A stretch of 64,000 nt of DNA from assembly GCF_045679555.1 (NCBI RefSeq), contig NC_092100.1, positions 30,257,106-30,321,105 of the forward strand, read 5' to 3'. This stretch comes from Salvelinus alpinus. Its lineage: Eukaryota; Chordata; Actinopteri; Salmoniformes; Salmonidae. Shown here piece by piece: positions 12,601 to 25,300 of this stretch. The position numbers and the translations under genes are program-made. The notes under the pieces were generated by a model. That model worked only from the letters and a program-made list of their open reading frames with translations, searched no databases and was not told the origin of the DNA. Positions within the stretch are counted from its first letter, which is position 1; every line of letters starts with the position of its first letter.

Positions 12601-15600
12601 GTTGCTCCGCTCCCTCCAACCAGTGGCGCCACTCCTCCAAGGCAAGCTTCACAGCGAGAAGCTCCCGGTTACCCACATCGTAGTTTCTCTCTGCTGGTGA
12701 AAGACGACAAGAGTAGAAGGCGCAGGGATGGAGTTTACCGTCAGTGGAGCTACGCTGGGACAGGATGGCGCCCACCCCCACATCAGACGCGTCCACCTCA
12801 ACAACAAACTGACGGGAAGTGTCAGGTTGAGAGAGAATCGGGGCGTTGGTGAATCGGCTCTTCAAGTCCAGAAATGCTCGGTCTGCCTCAGGAGTCCAAC
12901 AGAAATCTCTGGTGCAAGACGTCAGGGCAGTTAAAGGGGCGGCCACCCGGCTGTAATCACGGATAAACCTCCGATAGAAGTTCGCAAACCCCAGGAATCT
13001 CTGGAGCTGCAATCTCGTACCGGGCTGGGCCCAATCCCGAACCGCCCGAACCTTCTCTTGGTCCATCTTGATCTCTCCCCTGGAGATGATGTACCCGAGG
13101 AAGGACGTAGTGTGGGCGTGAAAATCACACTTTTCAGCCTTCACGAACAGGCGGTTCTCCAATAACCGCTGCAGGACCTGCTTGACATGCTGGACGTGGC
13201 TAGAAAGCTCCCTCGAGAAGATGAGGATATCATCCAGGTAAACGAACACAAAAATACCAATCATATCTCTCAGCACGTCATTCACCATACTTTGGAACAC
13301 AGCAGGAGCATTGGTCAGTCCAAACGGCATCACCTGGTACTCGAAATGTCCCATAGGTGTATTGAACCCAGTCAACCACTCGTCCCCCTCTCTGATCCGA
13401 ACCAAATGATAAGCATTGCGTAGGTCAAGCTTCGTAAACACCGTAGCACCCTGTAAAGAGTCGAAAGCAGAGCTCATCAAGGGCAGGGGATACTTGTTTT
13501 TGACCGTAATATCATTCAACCCCCGATAATCAATACACGGTCGAAGAGAGCCATCCTTCTTGCTCACAAAAAAGAATCCTGCTCCCAGGGGTGATGACGA
13601 GGGGCGAATGAGACCTGCAGCTAGAGACTCCTTGATGTAGGTCTCCAAGGCTTCACGCTCTGGTCGAGAGATACTGTATAACCGTCCCTTGGGAAAGGCA
13701 GCTCCAGGGAACAGATTAATCGCACAGTCATAAGGTCGGTGGGGAGGAAGTGACAGAGCCTTCTGCTTACTGAATACTTCACCCAAATCGTGATATCTTT
13801 CTGGAACCAGGGACAAATCAGGGGGAGCAGACTCACTGACCTGACTGGGAACAGCATGAGAACAGGCAGTCCTAAGGCAGTTAGCATGACACTCAATGCT
13901 CCAACTAGTTACCTTACCCGTCACCCAATCAAACGAGGGATTGTGTTCTCTCAGCCAGGGGTAACCAAGAACCAGAGGAACATGGGGCGAAGGCAGAATG
14001 AAGAAAGAGATAACCTCTGAATGATTCCCCGACAACAACATCTTAACCGGTTCAGTCCTCATAGTGATCCGTGCCAGACTACTGCCGTTCAGAGTGGTTG
14101 CTTCAATGGCTTCCGGCAATTGCTCCTTGGAAAGCTCCAGCTGTTCCACCAAGTCGGCATCAATAAAGCTGCCATCGGCACCTGAATCGATAAAAGCGTT
14201 CATCGCTAAACTCTGATTCTTATTCATGAGGGTCGCAGGAAAACGGGGTCTGACAGGGTTCTTGGGAGGTTGAAACTGGCTCGCTAAAAGTCCTCCCAAA
14301 ACTAGCGAGCCGGGCAGTTTAATGGGCGCTGAGGACAAGCGGAGATGTAATGTCCCGAGCTACCACAGTAGAGGCAGCTGTTGGTCTCACGTCTACGTTG
14401 GCGCTCCTCCTTAGTTAACCCGTGTCGCCCCACTTGCATGGGTTCAGGATCTGGCGGCAAGACACCTCCACTAATCCCGTGTGGGGAATAATGATCAACA
14501 CGTTCTGGTCCACTTCCTGACCCGAATGGTAACCGAGTTGCTGATTGATTGGACGGGCCCCACTGCTTCTCCCTCCTTCTCTCTCGGACTCTATTATCCA
14601 CCCGAATAGATAATGTGACCAAACTGTCTAGGTCACTAGGCTCTGGATAGGAGATCAGCTCGTCCTTGAGTTGCTCCGACAACCCCTGGTAAAAAGCCGC
14701 TTGTAGTGACTCCTCATTCCAACCACTCTCCACAGCCAATGTCCTGAATTCAATCACAAAGTCTGCCACACTGCGAGCTCCTTGGCGAAGAGAGAACAAA
14801 TGTTTAGCTGCGTCCTTACCTCGGACTGGATGGTCAAAAAGCTTTCTCATCTCTGCCGTGAACTCCTGGTATGACGCCATGCAGGTGTCCTGTCGTTCCC
14901 AAACGGCTGAAGCCCATTCCAGAGCTCTACCACGCAGCAGTTCAATAACAAAAGCTATCCTAGCCTTCTCTGTGGCGTAAGAGTATGGCTGCAGATCAAA
15001 AACTAAACCACACTGCATAAGAAATGAACGGCATCTTCCCAAATCCCCTTCGTACTTATCAGGCGTCGGAACCTTGGGCTCACGGAAGGAAACCGCTCCA
15101 GAAGCGGCAGGTGAGAGGGGTGAAACAGGTGGTGGATGACCCGCCGGCAAACTGAGCTGATCCTGGATACTCGTCAAGCTAGCAGAGAAGTTCCGGACTG
15201 AAAACGCTATCTCCTGTAGCGCCGTGTTGTGTTGTCCCAATATCTTCTCCTGCTGGGTAATGGCATGGCAAACGGAGTCCAGGTCCGCTGGGTTCATCCT
15301 TGGCCGGATCGTTCTGTCACGATTCTCTAAAGTAGAACCCAGAAGCAGACCAGGACAAGGAGAGTAAGACGAAGGTGAGTATTTATTTACAAGTTTAAAT
15401 GTAGTGATAGAAAAATCCAAGTAGCGGAGCGGGCAGCGGAGGTGAGTTGATGGAATTGAGTAAGCAGATCCAAGGAAGTAACTGAAGTCACCGACGACCA
15501 GGTAGGGATGGGATGAGTGTTCCGGGTGAATGATGTTCATGGCTAACGATCCGGCAGGGAATGGATGTCAGGTCAGAGCTTATGAAGTGGAGGGGTGATG

Positions 15601-18600
15601 ATCAGGACCAGGTGTGCAGATAGCTGATGGGATACAGGTGCGGGTAATCAGAGATCTCCCAACTAGCTACGTCGCCCGGCAACCAGACAGGGTGCGTTCC
15701 AGGACACCGGAAAAACACTCCAGGACAGAACACAGGCAAAAACAGACTCAGGAAGCGGGATTCGTGACAGTCCTAGATGAAGGCTACTAAAGGGCAAATT
15801 AATAAATCAATAGATGGATTGATTAGAATAGAATAGATGGACACTGTATATACAGTAGAATCACTGCTTAACCACCCCTGCAAAAATTTTACCATGTTTG
15901 AAATTACATGTTCATGGGTCAAAAATGTACAGTACTACTTGACAAGATACTCATGATTTGCTGCGTTCACTGGTTCCAGAGGGTAACCTCCAGAGCAGCT
16001 TCATCTGAAGCATACATGAGAAGGAGACAGGGAAAGGTGCTGAATTAAAAATGATACAACCCTGATGGGCCTACAGTGGTCTTTTTAGAGTAGAGCACAT
16101 TATAAAATGTTAATGCTGCTGCCCTTCACTAGACCTGTGTGTGTATGCAGTGAGACAGCAGACCACCAAGCACCACCTGAGCCAAACACACACACATGCG
16201 TTTACACGCGCACAAACACGCATGCACGCAGGGATGCACACGCACGCACGCAGGGATGCACACACACGCACACACACACAAGCACACAGATAAACATGCA
16301 CACACACACACACACTCACTCAAGTACTCCTCTGGCTCTTAATTGGTTTACTGTATCTCACACAGATATAGTTCTCCATCACATTGCAAATTCACCTTTT
16401 ATCAACTTTCAATTCTACCAAAGGCTTGTCAAAATAATGAAGTGATAAAGGGGGACTACTCTAAATCCTCCATCAAATCTGGATTTCACCACATCATAAA
16501 AACACTTTTATCAATCTTTAACACTGCAATCACCTTGGAATCCTATAAGGTCCCTTTGCCAGCACTACCCATTATCACAATCACAAACATGGGACAGTTT
16601 AAGATCTTGAATTGAGCCAAAAATAATTGCACATCCGCTTACATTCCAGCTGGAAAAGAAAACATATTGGGGTTTCCAATGGAGTTCTATCAATATCTCA
16701 AACCATCAGCTGGTATAATCACACAAACAAAACAAGACAGACGTGTCTCCAGGGGCTGTCCATTCTAACAGGGCTGACCACACTGCTATAGGCAACAGAT
16801 AACACCAGCACACCCAGCCATCCACATTCATACATCTGTTAATAGGATATATGCTAATTCGGGTGTTTTCCCTATACGCTAGGTGCAACCTGTGTGAAAG
16901 AGCAGAGATTAAAGACTGTGAATAAATGCCCCTGAAATGATTAACACTGTTTTACCATTCCTGCTGCTGGGTCATTACGAAGGGGATATTTTATTATTGT
17001 GTTCACAGTGAATGTATGGTAAACAGATTCATCCTTTTAGTTCCACCCCATTTGATGTAGTTGATTATCTTATGCAAAAAAATGTATGTAATGTGAGTGT
17101 GTGTATGCATCTGTTTCTATGAAGTACCTTACTGGTGTAGAGCAAGTACTTGTGTGCTAGCGTAATGCAAAGTGAGTGGGTCTATCGGTGGGGACTCTGG
17201 GGAGACATGTACACTGAGTGTACAAAACATTAAGATCACCTGCTCTTTCCATGACATAGACTGACCAGGTGAATCCAGGTGAACGCTACAATCCCTTATT
17301 GATGTCACTTGTTAAATCCACTTCAATCAGTGTAAATGAAGGGGAGGAGACAGGTTAAAGAAGGATTTTGAAGCCTTGAGACAATTGAGACATGGATTGT
17401 GTAAGTGTCCCATTCAGAGGGTGAATGGGCAAGACAAAAGATTAGTGCCTTTGAACAGGGTATGGTAGTAGGTGCCAGGCGCACCGGTTTGTCAAGAACT
17501 GCAACGCTGATGGGTTTTTCATGCTCAACAGTATCCCGTGTTTATCAAGAAACGTCCACCACCCATAGGACATCCAGCCATCTTGACACAACTGTGGGAA
17601 GCATTGGAGTCAACATGGGCCAGCATCCCTGTGGAATGCTTTCGCCACCTTGTAGAGTCCATTTCCCAACTAATTGAGGCTGTTCTGAGGGCAAAAGGGG
17701 AGTGTGCAACTCAATATTAGTAAAGTGTTCCTAATGTTTTGTACACTGAGGGTATATTGTATATGGTTTATTCTTTGTGGGGAGAATTTTGGATGTAGAT
17801 GATTGTAGAGTATAGATGCATGTGTAACATCTGTATAATGGTGACCATAAAGCTCCAAGGATACTGAATCTTGTCTAGCCAGACCTGTGCGGTGTAGCTG
17901 CTGCTTTATAGTAATGGTCTTGCACCTGTATGGTAGTGAAGCAGCAGATCCTGGCTGTGGTCTCCTGCAGTCTTGGGTAGAAAGTCAACTGTCACCTGCA
18001 TGCTCTCTCCAACTCCAATAGTTCCAAGAGGGGGCTCCACTGAAAAAGGGCTTGACAGAACAAAGGCATGGACAGGTAGAAATGGTTGGTTTAGCATGGA
18101 GTACTTGGGCTAGAACAGACTAGAGGCTAGAACAGACTCCTATCATAGATCATCTCTCACCTGTGTGTGCTTAGCTGAAACTTGGCCTCACAGTTGCCAA
18201 TGTTGCGCACCAGCAGGGTCTTCTGTGAGGAGCACTTCACAGGGCACAGAGAGAAGTGCAGGTGGTCAGGGAAGTCTAGGATGGCCCGCGCCCCAATTGC
18301 CCGGATAGGAACCTGAAACCTCTCCCTCTCTGTCACACAGATGAGCCTGTGGATGTAGTCCTGGGAGACGGGGGAAGAGAGGTTACTTTATGAAGTTCAC
18401 AAGGACAGGACAGCACAGAGGTAGACTTCAGATTCAACTTTGATCAGTTTCTTATTGGATTCTGTCTCATGTGGTGCATGAAGGACATGTCCTGATCAAC
18501 AATGTCTTGGAACTATAACACATGCATAACCAAAGGTTCACTGCTGCTCCAAATGTTCACATCTTGTCAAGTATGTTGTTTTTTCGGGGGTCTGTCATCC

Positions 18601-19357
18601 AAACAGTCCTCATCTCTCCCTATTGTCTCCATACAGATGAGTTGGCTCCAGGCCTGATTATGTTGCCAAGGGCCCTGAATCTCTCTAACAACTGCACTCT
18701 GTATTAATGTGCAAGCAGAGCAAAGCAGATTACCAGGCCATATTAGAGCCTGGAGAATGGCAGCTAATGGAGTGAGAGTAGGCTGTGGTGGAAACATTCC
18801 CTGTCATGCCCATGCTCATCAAAGCACACTCTCTGATAGAATTACAGTGCAGCGGCACATTAACAAGGAATATGAGCTTTGACATTGATGTTTCACCGTG
18901 TTGTCATTACTGAAGAGGAAAACCTGAAGCATTGAAATCTTTCCTTCAGACCAAGGGTAATGAATGAGACTGGTTTCATAACTAGGCCTACATTTCTTTC
19001 AGTAATGTTCAGAACATAAGAAAGCTGTTTTCTTTTGGAATCAGAAAGAGGACATTTCATGAACAGATTGAATAAAGTTGGAAACATTTGTTTGCTTTGA
19101 TCCATAGCATTAAAAGAAAACGTAATAGTGTATTGCACTTTACAGTGTTCCAACTGTTTGTTAAGTGTGTTGCTATATCATTTTTATTTGATTTGTGTTG
19201 ACAGTACCTTGTTCTCCTGAGGTGTAAAGAGGACACTGAATGTGGACGCCATCCCTGGGGCCACTTTGCTACATACATCCACTGGACTGACCACTTTAAA
19301 ATACAGAGAGTCTCCCTCCACCACCTTCACCAGCCGTGGGATCTAAAGATCAGAAAG

Positions 19358-19388
<31 letters not shown>

Positions 19389-22300
19389 TATGCACATGCA
19401 TGCACGCACATACACGCGCACACACAGAGAAATAGAGAGAGAAACAAAGAGAGAGACAAAGAGAGAGAAAAGAGAGAGAAAGAAAAAGAAAGAGAGAAAG
19501 AGAGAGGGACATAATGACTAACTCTCCACTTTGACTTTGCAACATCCCTACTCCCTACTCTCCTAAGCCCCAAAAGAAGCTCAAAGACAAGAAACATATT
19601 TAAGAAAAATAACTGCAAGAAGAACATAAGAAATTATATTCCTTTCCTCTGTTTAAAAAAAATATATATTTCAACATGCTGGTGGCAGTTTGGCAGACCA
19701 TACTAAGGTACAGAACTGTGTTCATTTTGGCAGCTATTTTAGATTTAGTTTTAGTCTCAGTCACATTTTAGTCATTTCATCCTTCTTAGTTTTAGTTATT
19801 ATCAGTCGACTTAAACTCAGGACAATTTTAGTGTAGTTTTAGTCACAGTCATTTTTGTCAAATATTCATCAGCGCATTTTTTTCCCATTAAATCATTTAC
19901 TTGTAACTTCCATCATGTGCACATTAAGATAGCCTTGTCCAAAGAGGCCTACTATCCCCTCATATAGCTGGCACATTGCTATTGTGGCAGATTGGAACCA
20001 ATGCTAGCCATGACTTACCATAGGCTACAAAGCCTTGGCAACAGGTTAAACCATTTAAGCATACAGCTCTTTTCTCCCAATCATAACCTTGGGGTGGGGG
20101 TAAATAACAGTGACTCGCATTTGCCGACCGCAAGAGCGGCAACACAGATGAATAACAGCACACATGGGAAAATGGAGCATGTGATGTGATCAAAGCGAAA
20201 ATAGCCAACATGAAAGTAAGAGAGTAAACATTATAGTTTTTAGTTGAGGTTAGTTACAATTAAAGTGTCCTGGTTCGCTGGCTGTGCATCAGTTCAAAAT
20301 ATTTACGAGTGACTGAAGTGACTGCCCGGGAGCTGTGTGACTGAAAAGCCGTTAATTCTGCCAATGAGAGGATTGCATCAAATATTCTGCAAAGACATGA
20401 ATGCTTATGATTGGACAAAAAATATTAATGTCTAATTGAATGTCCATTAGTCTCATGTGGAATTCTCGTCTCGTCACATTTTCATCAACTAAAATGAAAA
20501 CGAATTTGTTACTAAAGTTATTGTGTTTTTATGGCATCTCGTCTCGCTATCTTTATTAGTTTTCGTGAGGAAAAATAGGTTGTTGACAAATATTTTTCAT
20601 CATAGTTATTGTTGACAAAATTAACACTGGAACAAAACAGTATGTCACCAAATGCATCAACGTAAAAGTGCACTTGTTTAACTTCTGTTTGATATAAAAA
20701 TCAGCCAAATGCAATACATCCTAAAAAAGAGTTTGGGGTTTGGACAGGCATGCAACATAGTATATTTAGAAATTCAGGATTTAAATGACCAATAAATAAA
20801 AGGAATTGTGGCTTTGACTCTACTGCCAATAACTTTTTCTAGGCCTATCTATTTGCCATCAACATGGGACTGCAGTGAGGAGGTGAGACATTTGACTACA
20901 AAGCTAAATCTTTCATATATTTTCTCCTTGCATTTTAAATCCAACGACTGTATGCATTACAGCTTCAATGTGGTCATGAATAAATTGAATAAAGAGGTTG
21001 TTTTTCCAGGGAATTAATATACATACTTATTACAGTATGTGTCTCTCTACCACACTATCTCACTACTACCCCCACCCTACCCCATCTCCCTGAAAGGTAA
21101 ATGGTTGGGAGAAAATATGTAGGTTGTAGACTACCAAATCAGTTGACACTATATAATCCTTTCATCACAATGCTTTTTGTTCAAACTATAAAAAATTGCC
21201 TAATTAAAAAACACATAATGTAGTTACTAATGATTTTCGCTGTTCTGAAAGGATGAAACCGGTAGAAATAGTTGGCATTTGAAAGGATGAGTGTAGGGGA
21301 AAGAGAGGTATGTTATTGTGTGAGGAATATTGCGAATGCACTGTAGCCTATAAAAAAAGGGGTAATAATGCACTGTAGCCTATAAGAAAATGGGTAATAA
21401 TGCACTGTAGCCTATAAAAAAAAATGGGTAATAATGCACTGTAGCCTATAAGAAAATGGGTAATAATGCACTGTAGCCTATAAGAAAAGGGGTGATAATG
21501 CACTGTAGCCTATAAGAAAATGGGTAATAATGCACTGTAGCCTATAAGAAAAAGGGTAATAATGCACTGTAGCCTATAAGAAAATGGGTAATAATGCACT
21601 GTAGCCTATAAGAAAATGGGTAATAATGCACTGTAGCCTATAAGAAAATGGGTAATAATGCACTGTAGCCTATAAGAAAAAGGGTAATAATGCACTGTAG
21701 CCTATAAGAAAAAGGGTAATAATGCACTGTAGCCTATAAGAAAAAGGGTAATAATGCACTGTAGCCTATAAGAAAAAGGGTAATAATGCACTGTAGCCTA
21801 TAAGAAAAATGGTAATAATGCACTGTAGCCTATAAGAAAAAGGGTAATAATGCACTGTAGCCTATAAGGAAAATGGTAATAATGCACTGTAGCCTATAAG
21901 GAAAAGGGTAATAATGCACAATGCACATAGCTGGGCCAGAGATTTTATTATGTTGGGAATTACTATTGCATTACATAGTAAAATTACTGTACCTCTGTGA
22001 CTTCCACAATGCATTATCAACATGTGAAAGATGAGTCATAACGTCATCGTTGATCAATGGTAACATAACTGAGTGTAACGGCTGTCGTAGTCGTTCTCCT
22101 CCTCAGACGAGGAGGAGCATGGATCGGACCAAGATGCGGATTGGTAAGTATTCATATTTTAATGGGAAAACAACAAACACTACAAAATACAACAACCAAC
22201 AAACGTGACTAACCTGAAACAGTCCTGTGTGGCCCAAACACTGACACAGGAACAACCACCCACGACAAACAAAGTGAAAACACCTACCTTAATATGATTC

Positions 22301-25300
22301 TCAATCAGAGGAGATGAAAACCACCTGCCTCTAATTGAGAACCATATCAGGTACCCAAAACCAACATAGAAACAGAAAACATAGACTGCCCACCCAAACT
22401 CACGTCCTGACCAACTAACACATACAAAAACTAACAGAAAACAGGTCAGGAACGTGACATAACCCCCCCCTTAAGGTGCGAACTCCGGGCGCACCAGCAC
22501 AAAGTTTAGGGGAGGGTCTGGGTGGGCATCTGACCACGGTGGTGGCTCAGGCTCTGGGCGAGGTCCCCACCCCACCATAGTCAATCCCAGCTTACGTTTC
22601 CCCCTACGACTGACCACCCTCCTATTCCACCCACTTAATTTTTTGGGTAACATCGAGACAAGGGGCAGCACCGGGACAAGGGACAGCACCGGGATAGAGA
22701 GATAGCTCAAAACAAAGAGGTAGGTCAGGATAGAGAGGTAGCTCAGGATAGAGGGGCAACTCCGGACTGAAGGGCAGCTCCGGACAGAGAGACAGCTCTG
22801 GACTGAGGGGCAGTTCTGGATTACTGGCAGCTCTGGGCTGGCTGACGGCTCTGGACGCTCGTGGCTGGCTGACGGCTCTGGACGCTCGTGGCTGGCTGAC
22901 GGTTCTGGACGCTCGTGGCTGGCTGACGGCTCTGGACGCTCGTGGCTGGCTGACGGCTCTGGACGCTCGTGGCTGGCTGACGGCTCTGGACGCTCGTGGC
23001 TCGCTGACGGCTCTGGACGCTCGTGGCTCGCTGACGGCTCTAGACGCTCATGGCTGGCTGACGGCTCTGGACGCTCATGGCTGGCTGACGGCTCTGGACG
23101 CTCATGGCTGGCTGACGGCTCTGGACGCTCATGGCTGGCTGACGGCTCTGGACGCTCATGGCTGGCTGACGGCTCTGGACGCTCATGGCTGGCTGACGGC
23201 TCTGGACGCTCATGGCTGGCTGACGGCTCTGGACGCTCATGGCTGGCTGACGGCTCTGGCAGATCCTGTCTGGTTGGCGGCTCTGGCAGATCCTGTCTGG
23301 TTGGCGGCTCTGGCAGATCCTGTCTGGTTGGCGGCTCTGGCAGATCCTGACTGACGAATGGCTCTAGCGGCTCCTGACTGACTAACGGCTCTGACGGCTC
23401 GGGACAGACGGGCGGCTCTAATGGCTCGGGACAGACGGATGGCTCAGATGGCGCTGGGCAGACGGATGGCTCAGATGGCGCTGGGCAGACGGATGGCTCA
23501 GATGGCGCTGGGCAGACGGATGGCTCAGATGGCATTGTGCAGACGGATGGCAGTTCAGACAGCGCTGGGAAGGCAGGCAGTTCAGACAGCGCTGGGAAGG
23601 CAGGCAGTTCAGACAGCGCTGAGAAGGCAGGCAGTTCAGACACAGGCTGCGCTGAGCAGGCAAGCAGCGCAGGCGGCGTTGAGCAGACGGCCGACTCTGA
23701 CCTGCTGAGGCGCACAGTAGGTCTGGTGCGTGGTGCCGGAACTGGAGGCACTGGGCTGGAGACACGCACCACAGGGAGAGTGCGTGGAGGAGGAACAGGG
23801 CTCTGGAAATGCACTGGAAGCCTGGTGCGTGGTGTCGGCACTGATGGTACTGGGCTGGGGTGGGAAGGTGGCGCCGGATATACCGGACCGTGAAGGAGGA
23901 CACGTGCTCTTGAGCACCGAGCCTCCCCAACCTTACCAGGTTGAATGGTCCCCGTAGCCCTGCCAGTGCGGCGAGGTGGAATAGCCCGCACTGGGCTATG
24001 CAGGCGAACCGGGGACACCACCTGTAAGGCTGGTGCCATGTACGCCGGCCCGAGGAGACGTACTGGAGGCCAGATATGTTGGGCCGGCTTCATGGCACCC
24101 GGCTCGATGCCCAATCTAGCCCTACCAGTGCGGCAAGGTGGAATAGCCCGCACTGGGCTAAGCACGCGTACTGGGGACACTGTGCGCTTTACCGCATAAC
24201 ACGGTGTCTGACCAGTACGACGCCCTCTCACTCCACGGTAAGCCCGGGGAGTTGGCTCGGGTATCCAACCCGGCTTCGCCACACTCCCCTTTAGCCACCC
24301 CCCAAGAAATTTTTGGGTGAGCCTCTCGGGCTTCCAGCCGCTCTGCCTTGCTTTTGCCTCATAAAACCTCCTCTCCGCTTTCGCTGCCTCCAGCTCCGCT
24401 TTGGGGCGGCGACACTCCTCTGGCTCTGCCCAGGGTCCTTTCCCGTCTAGGATTTCCTCCCAAGTCCATTCCTCTTTTCCCCATTGCTGTTGTACTTGCC
24501 TTCCTTCTCCAATCCGCTTGGTCCTGTTATGGTGGGTGTTTCTGTAACAGCTGTCGTAGTCGTTCTCCTCCTCAGACGAGGAGGAGCATGGATCGGACCA
24601 AGATGCGGATTGGTAAGTATTCATATTTTAATGGGAAAACAACAAACACTACAAAATACAACAACCAACAAACGTGACTAACCTGAAACAGTCCTGTGTG
24701 GCCCAAACACTGACACAGGAACAACCACCCACGACAAACAAAGTGAAGACACCTACCTTAATATGATTCTCAATCAGAGGAGATGAAAACCACCTGCCTC
24801 TAATTGAGAACCATATCAGGTACCAAAAACCAACATAGAAACAGAAAACATAGACTGCCCACCCAAACTCACGTCCTGACCAACTAACACATACAAAAAC
24901 TAACAGAAAACAGGTCAGGAACGTGACACTGAGAGGCAAGTTAAAAGCATATCAATCATTGTAGCGTTGTAAAAAGATTGTTATGCCTTTTCATGTGTCG
25001 AAAACAGAAATTCTCCAGATTTCATGCACAGTACCCTTACACCTTTTAATAATGGACTGACAGTTACATTTGGATAATTCTTCTAAATCCTAGGTAGGTT
25101 ATGCATTAAATGTATAGGCTACGCCTAACAATATATTTCCTTGACTTATCTCTGACGCCATGAGAGGGTTTTAGGGGAGATATTTTCTAACTGTAATCGA
25201 GCCCATTTAAATGATAGATCCATGCATGATTCAGCCCTTTCATCAACAGCCCTTTCATTAATTACAGTTTATTGAGTGTTTGCTGTGGAGCACTTTTTAA

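Larger units (their letters stand above)
10537..15769 (-). mobile_element. Ty3/gypsy chromodomain LTR retrotransposon (Tf1/sushi type), recent insertion
   Basis: Two 455-bp LTRs (10537-10991 and 15315-15769) differ at about two sites and are flanked by the 5-bp duplication GTCCT (10532-10536, 15770-15774). The element reads on the minus strand, in sense with hydin. Order: 5' LTR, gag, pol (protease, reverse transcriptase, RNase H, integrase) and a C-terminal chromodomain. The polypurine tract (GGAGGGGGGGTAC on the minus strand) lies next to the 3' LTR. Integrase carries two frame breaks, so this copy is probably not autonomous although it is young. Confidence 0.95.
22074..24928 (-). mobile_element. 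LTR element encoding only a nonapeptide-repeat protein
   Basis: Two 386-bp LTRs (22074-22459 and 24543-24928) differ at about three sites and are flanked by CTGAG on both sides (22069-22073, 24929-24933). On the minus strand the LTR begins TGTCACGTTCC and ends TTACA, a polypurine tract AAGGGGGGGG precedes the 3' LTR, and ATTAAA lies in the LTR. The interior has no gag, protease, reverse transcriptase or integrase; one 717-codon frame fills it. Structure and end sequence suggest a Ty3/gypsy-dependent, non-autonomous element. It lies in sense with hydin. Confidence 0.92.

Noticed and set aside
10824-12934. Plus-strand open frames in the Ty3/gypsy element
   Set aside because: Antisense shadows of integrase and RNase H.
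16107-16445. Cys/Val- and His/Thr-rich open frames
   Set aside because: Translations of a (CA)n tract.
19327-19627. Ser/Leu- and Lys/Glu-rich open frames beside hydin exon 4
   Set aside because: Translations of a compound (CA)n(GA)n microsatellite; only the 19208-19342 exon is real.
21339-21921. CRISPR-like array
   Set aside because: Units are direct tandem copies with no unique spacers, in a eukaryotic intron; it is a satellite.
23418-23957. Several other-frame open frames over the repeat-protein region (both strands)
   Set aside because: Shadows of the 27-bp repeats; the 717-codon minus frame is the only one spanning the element.
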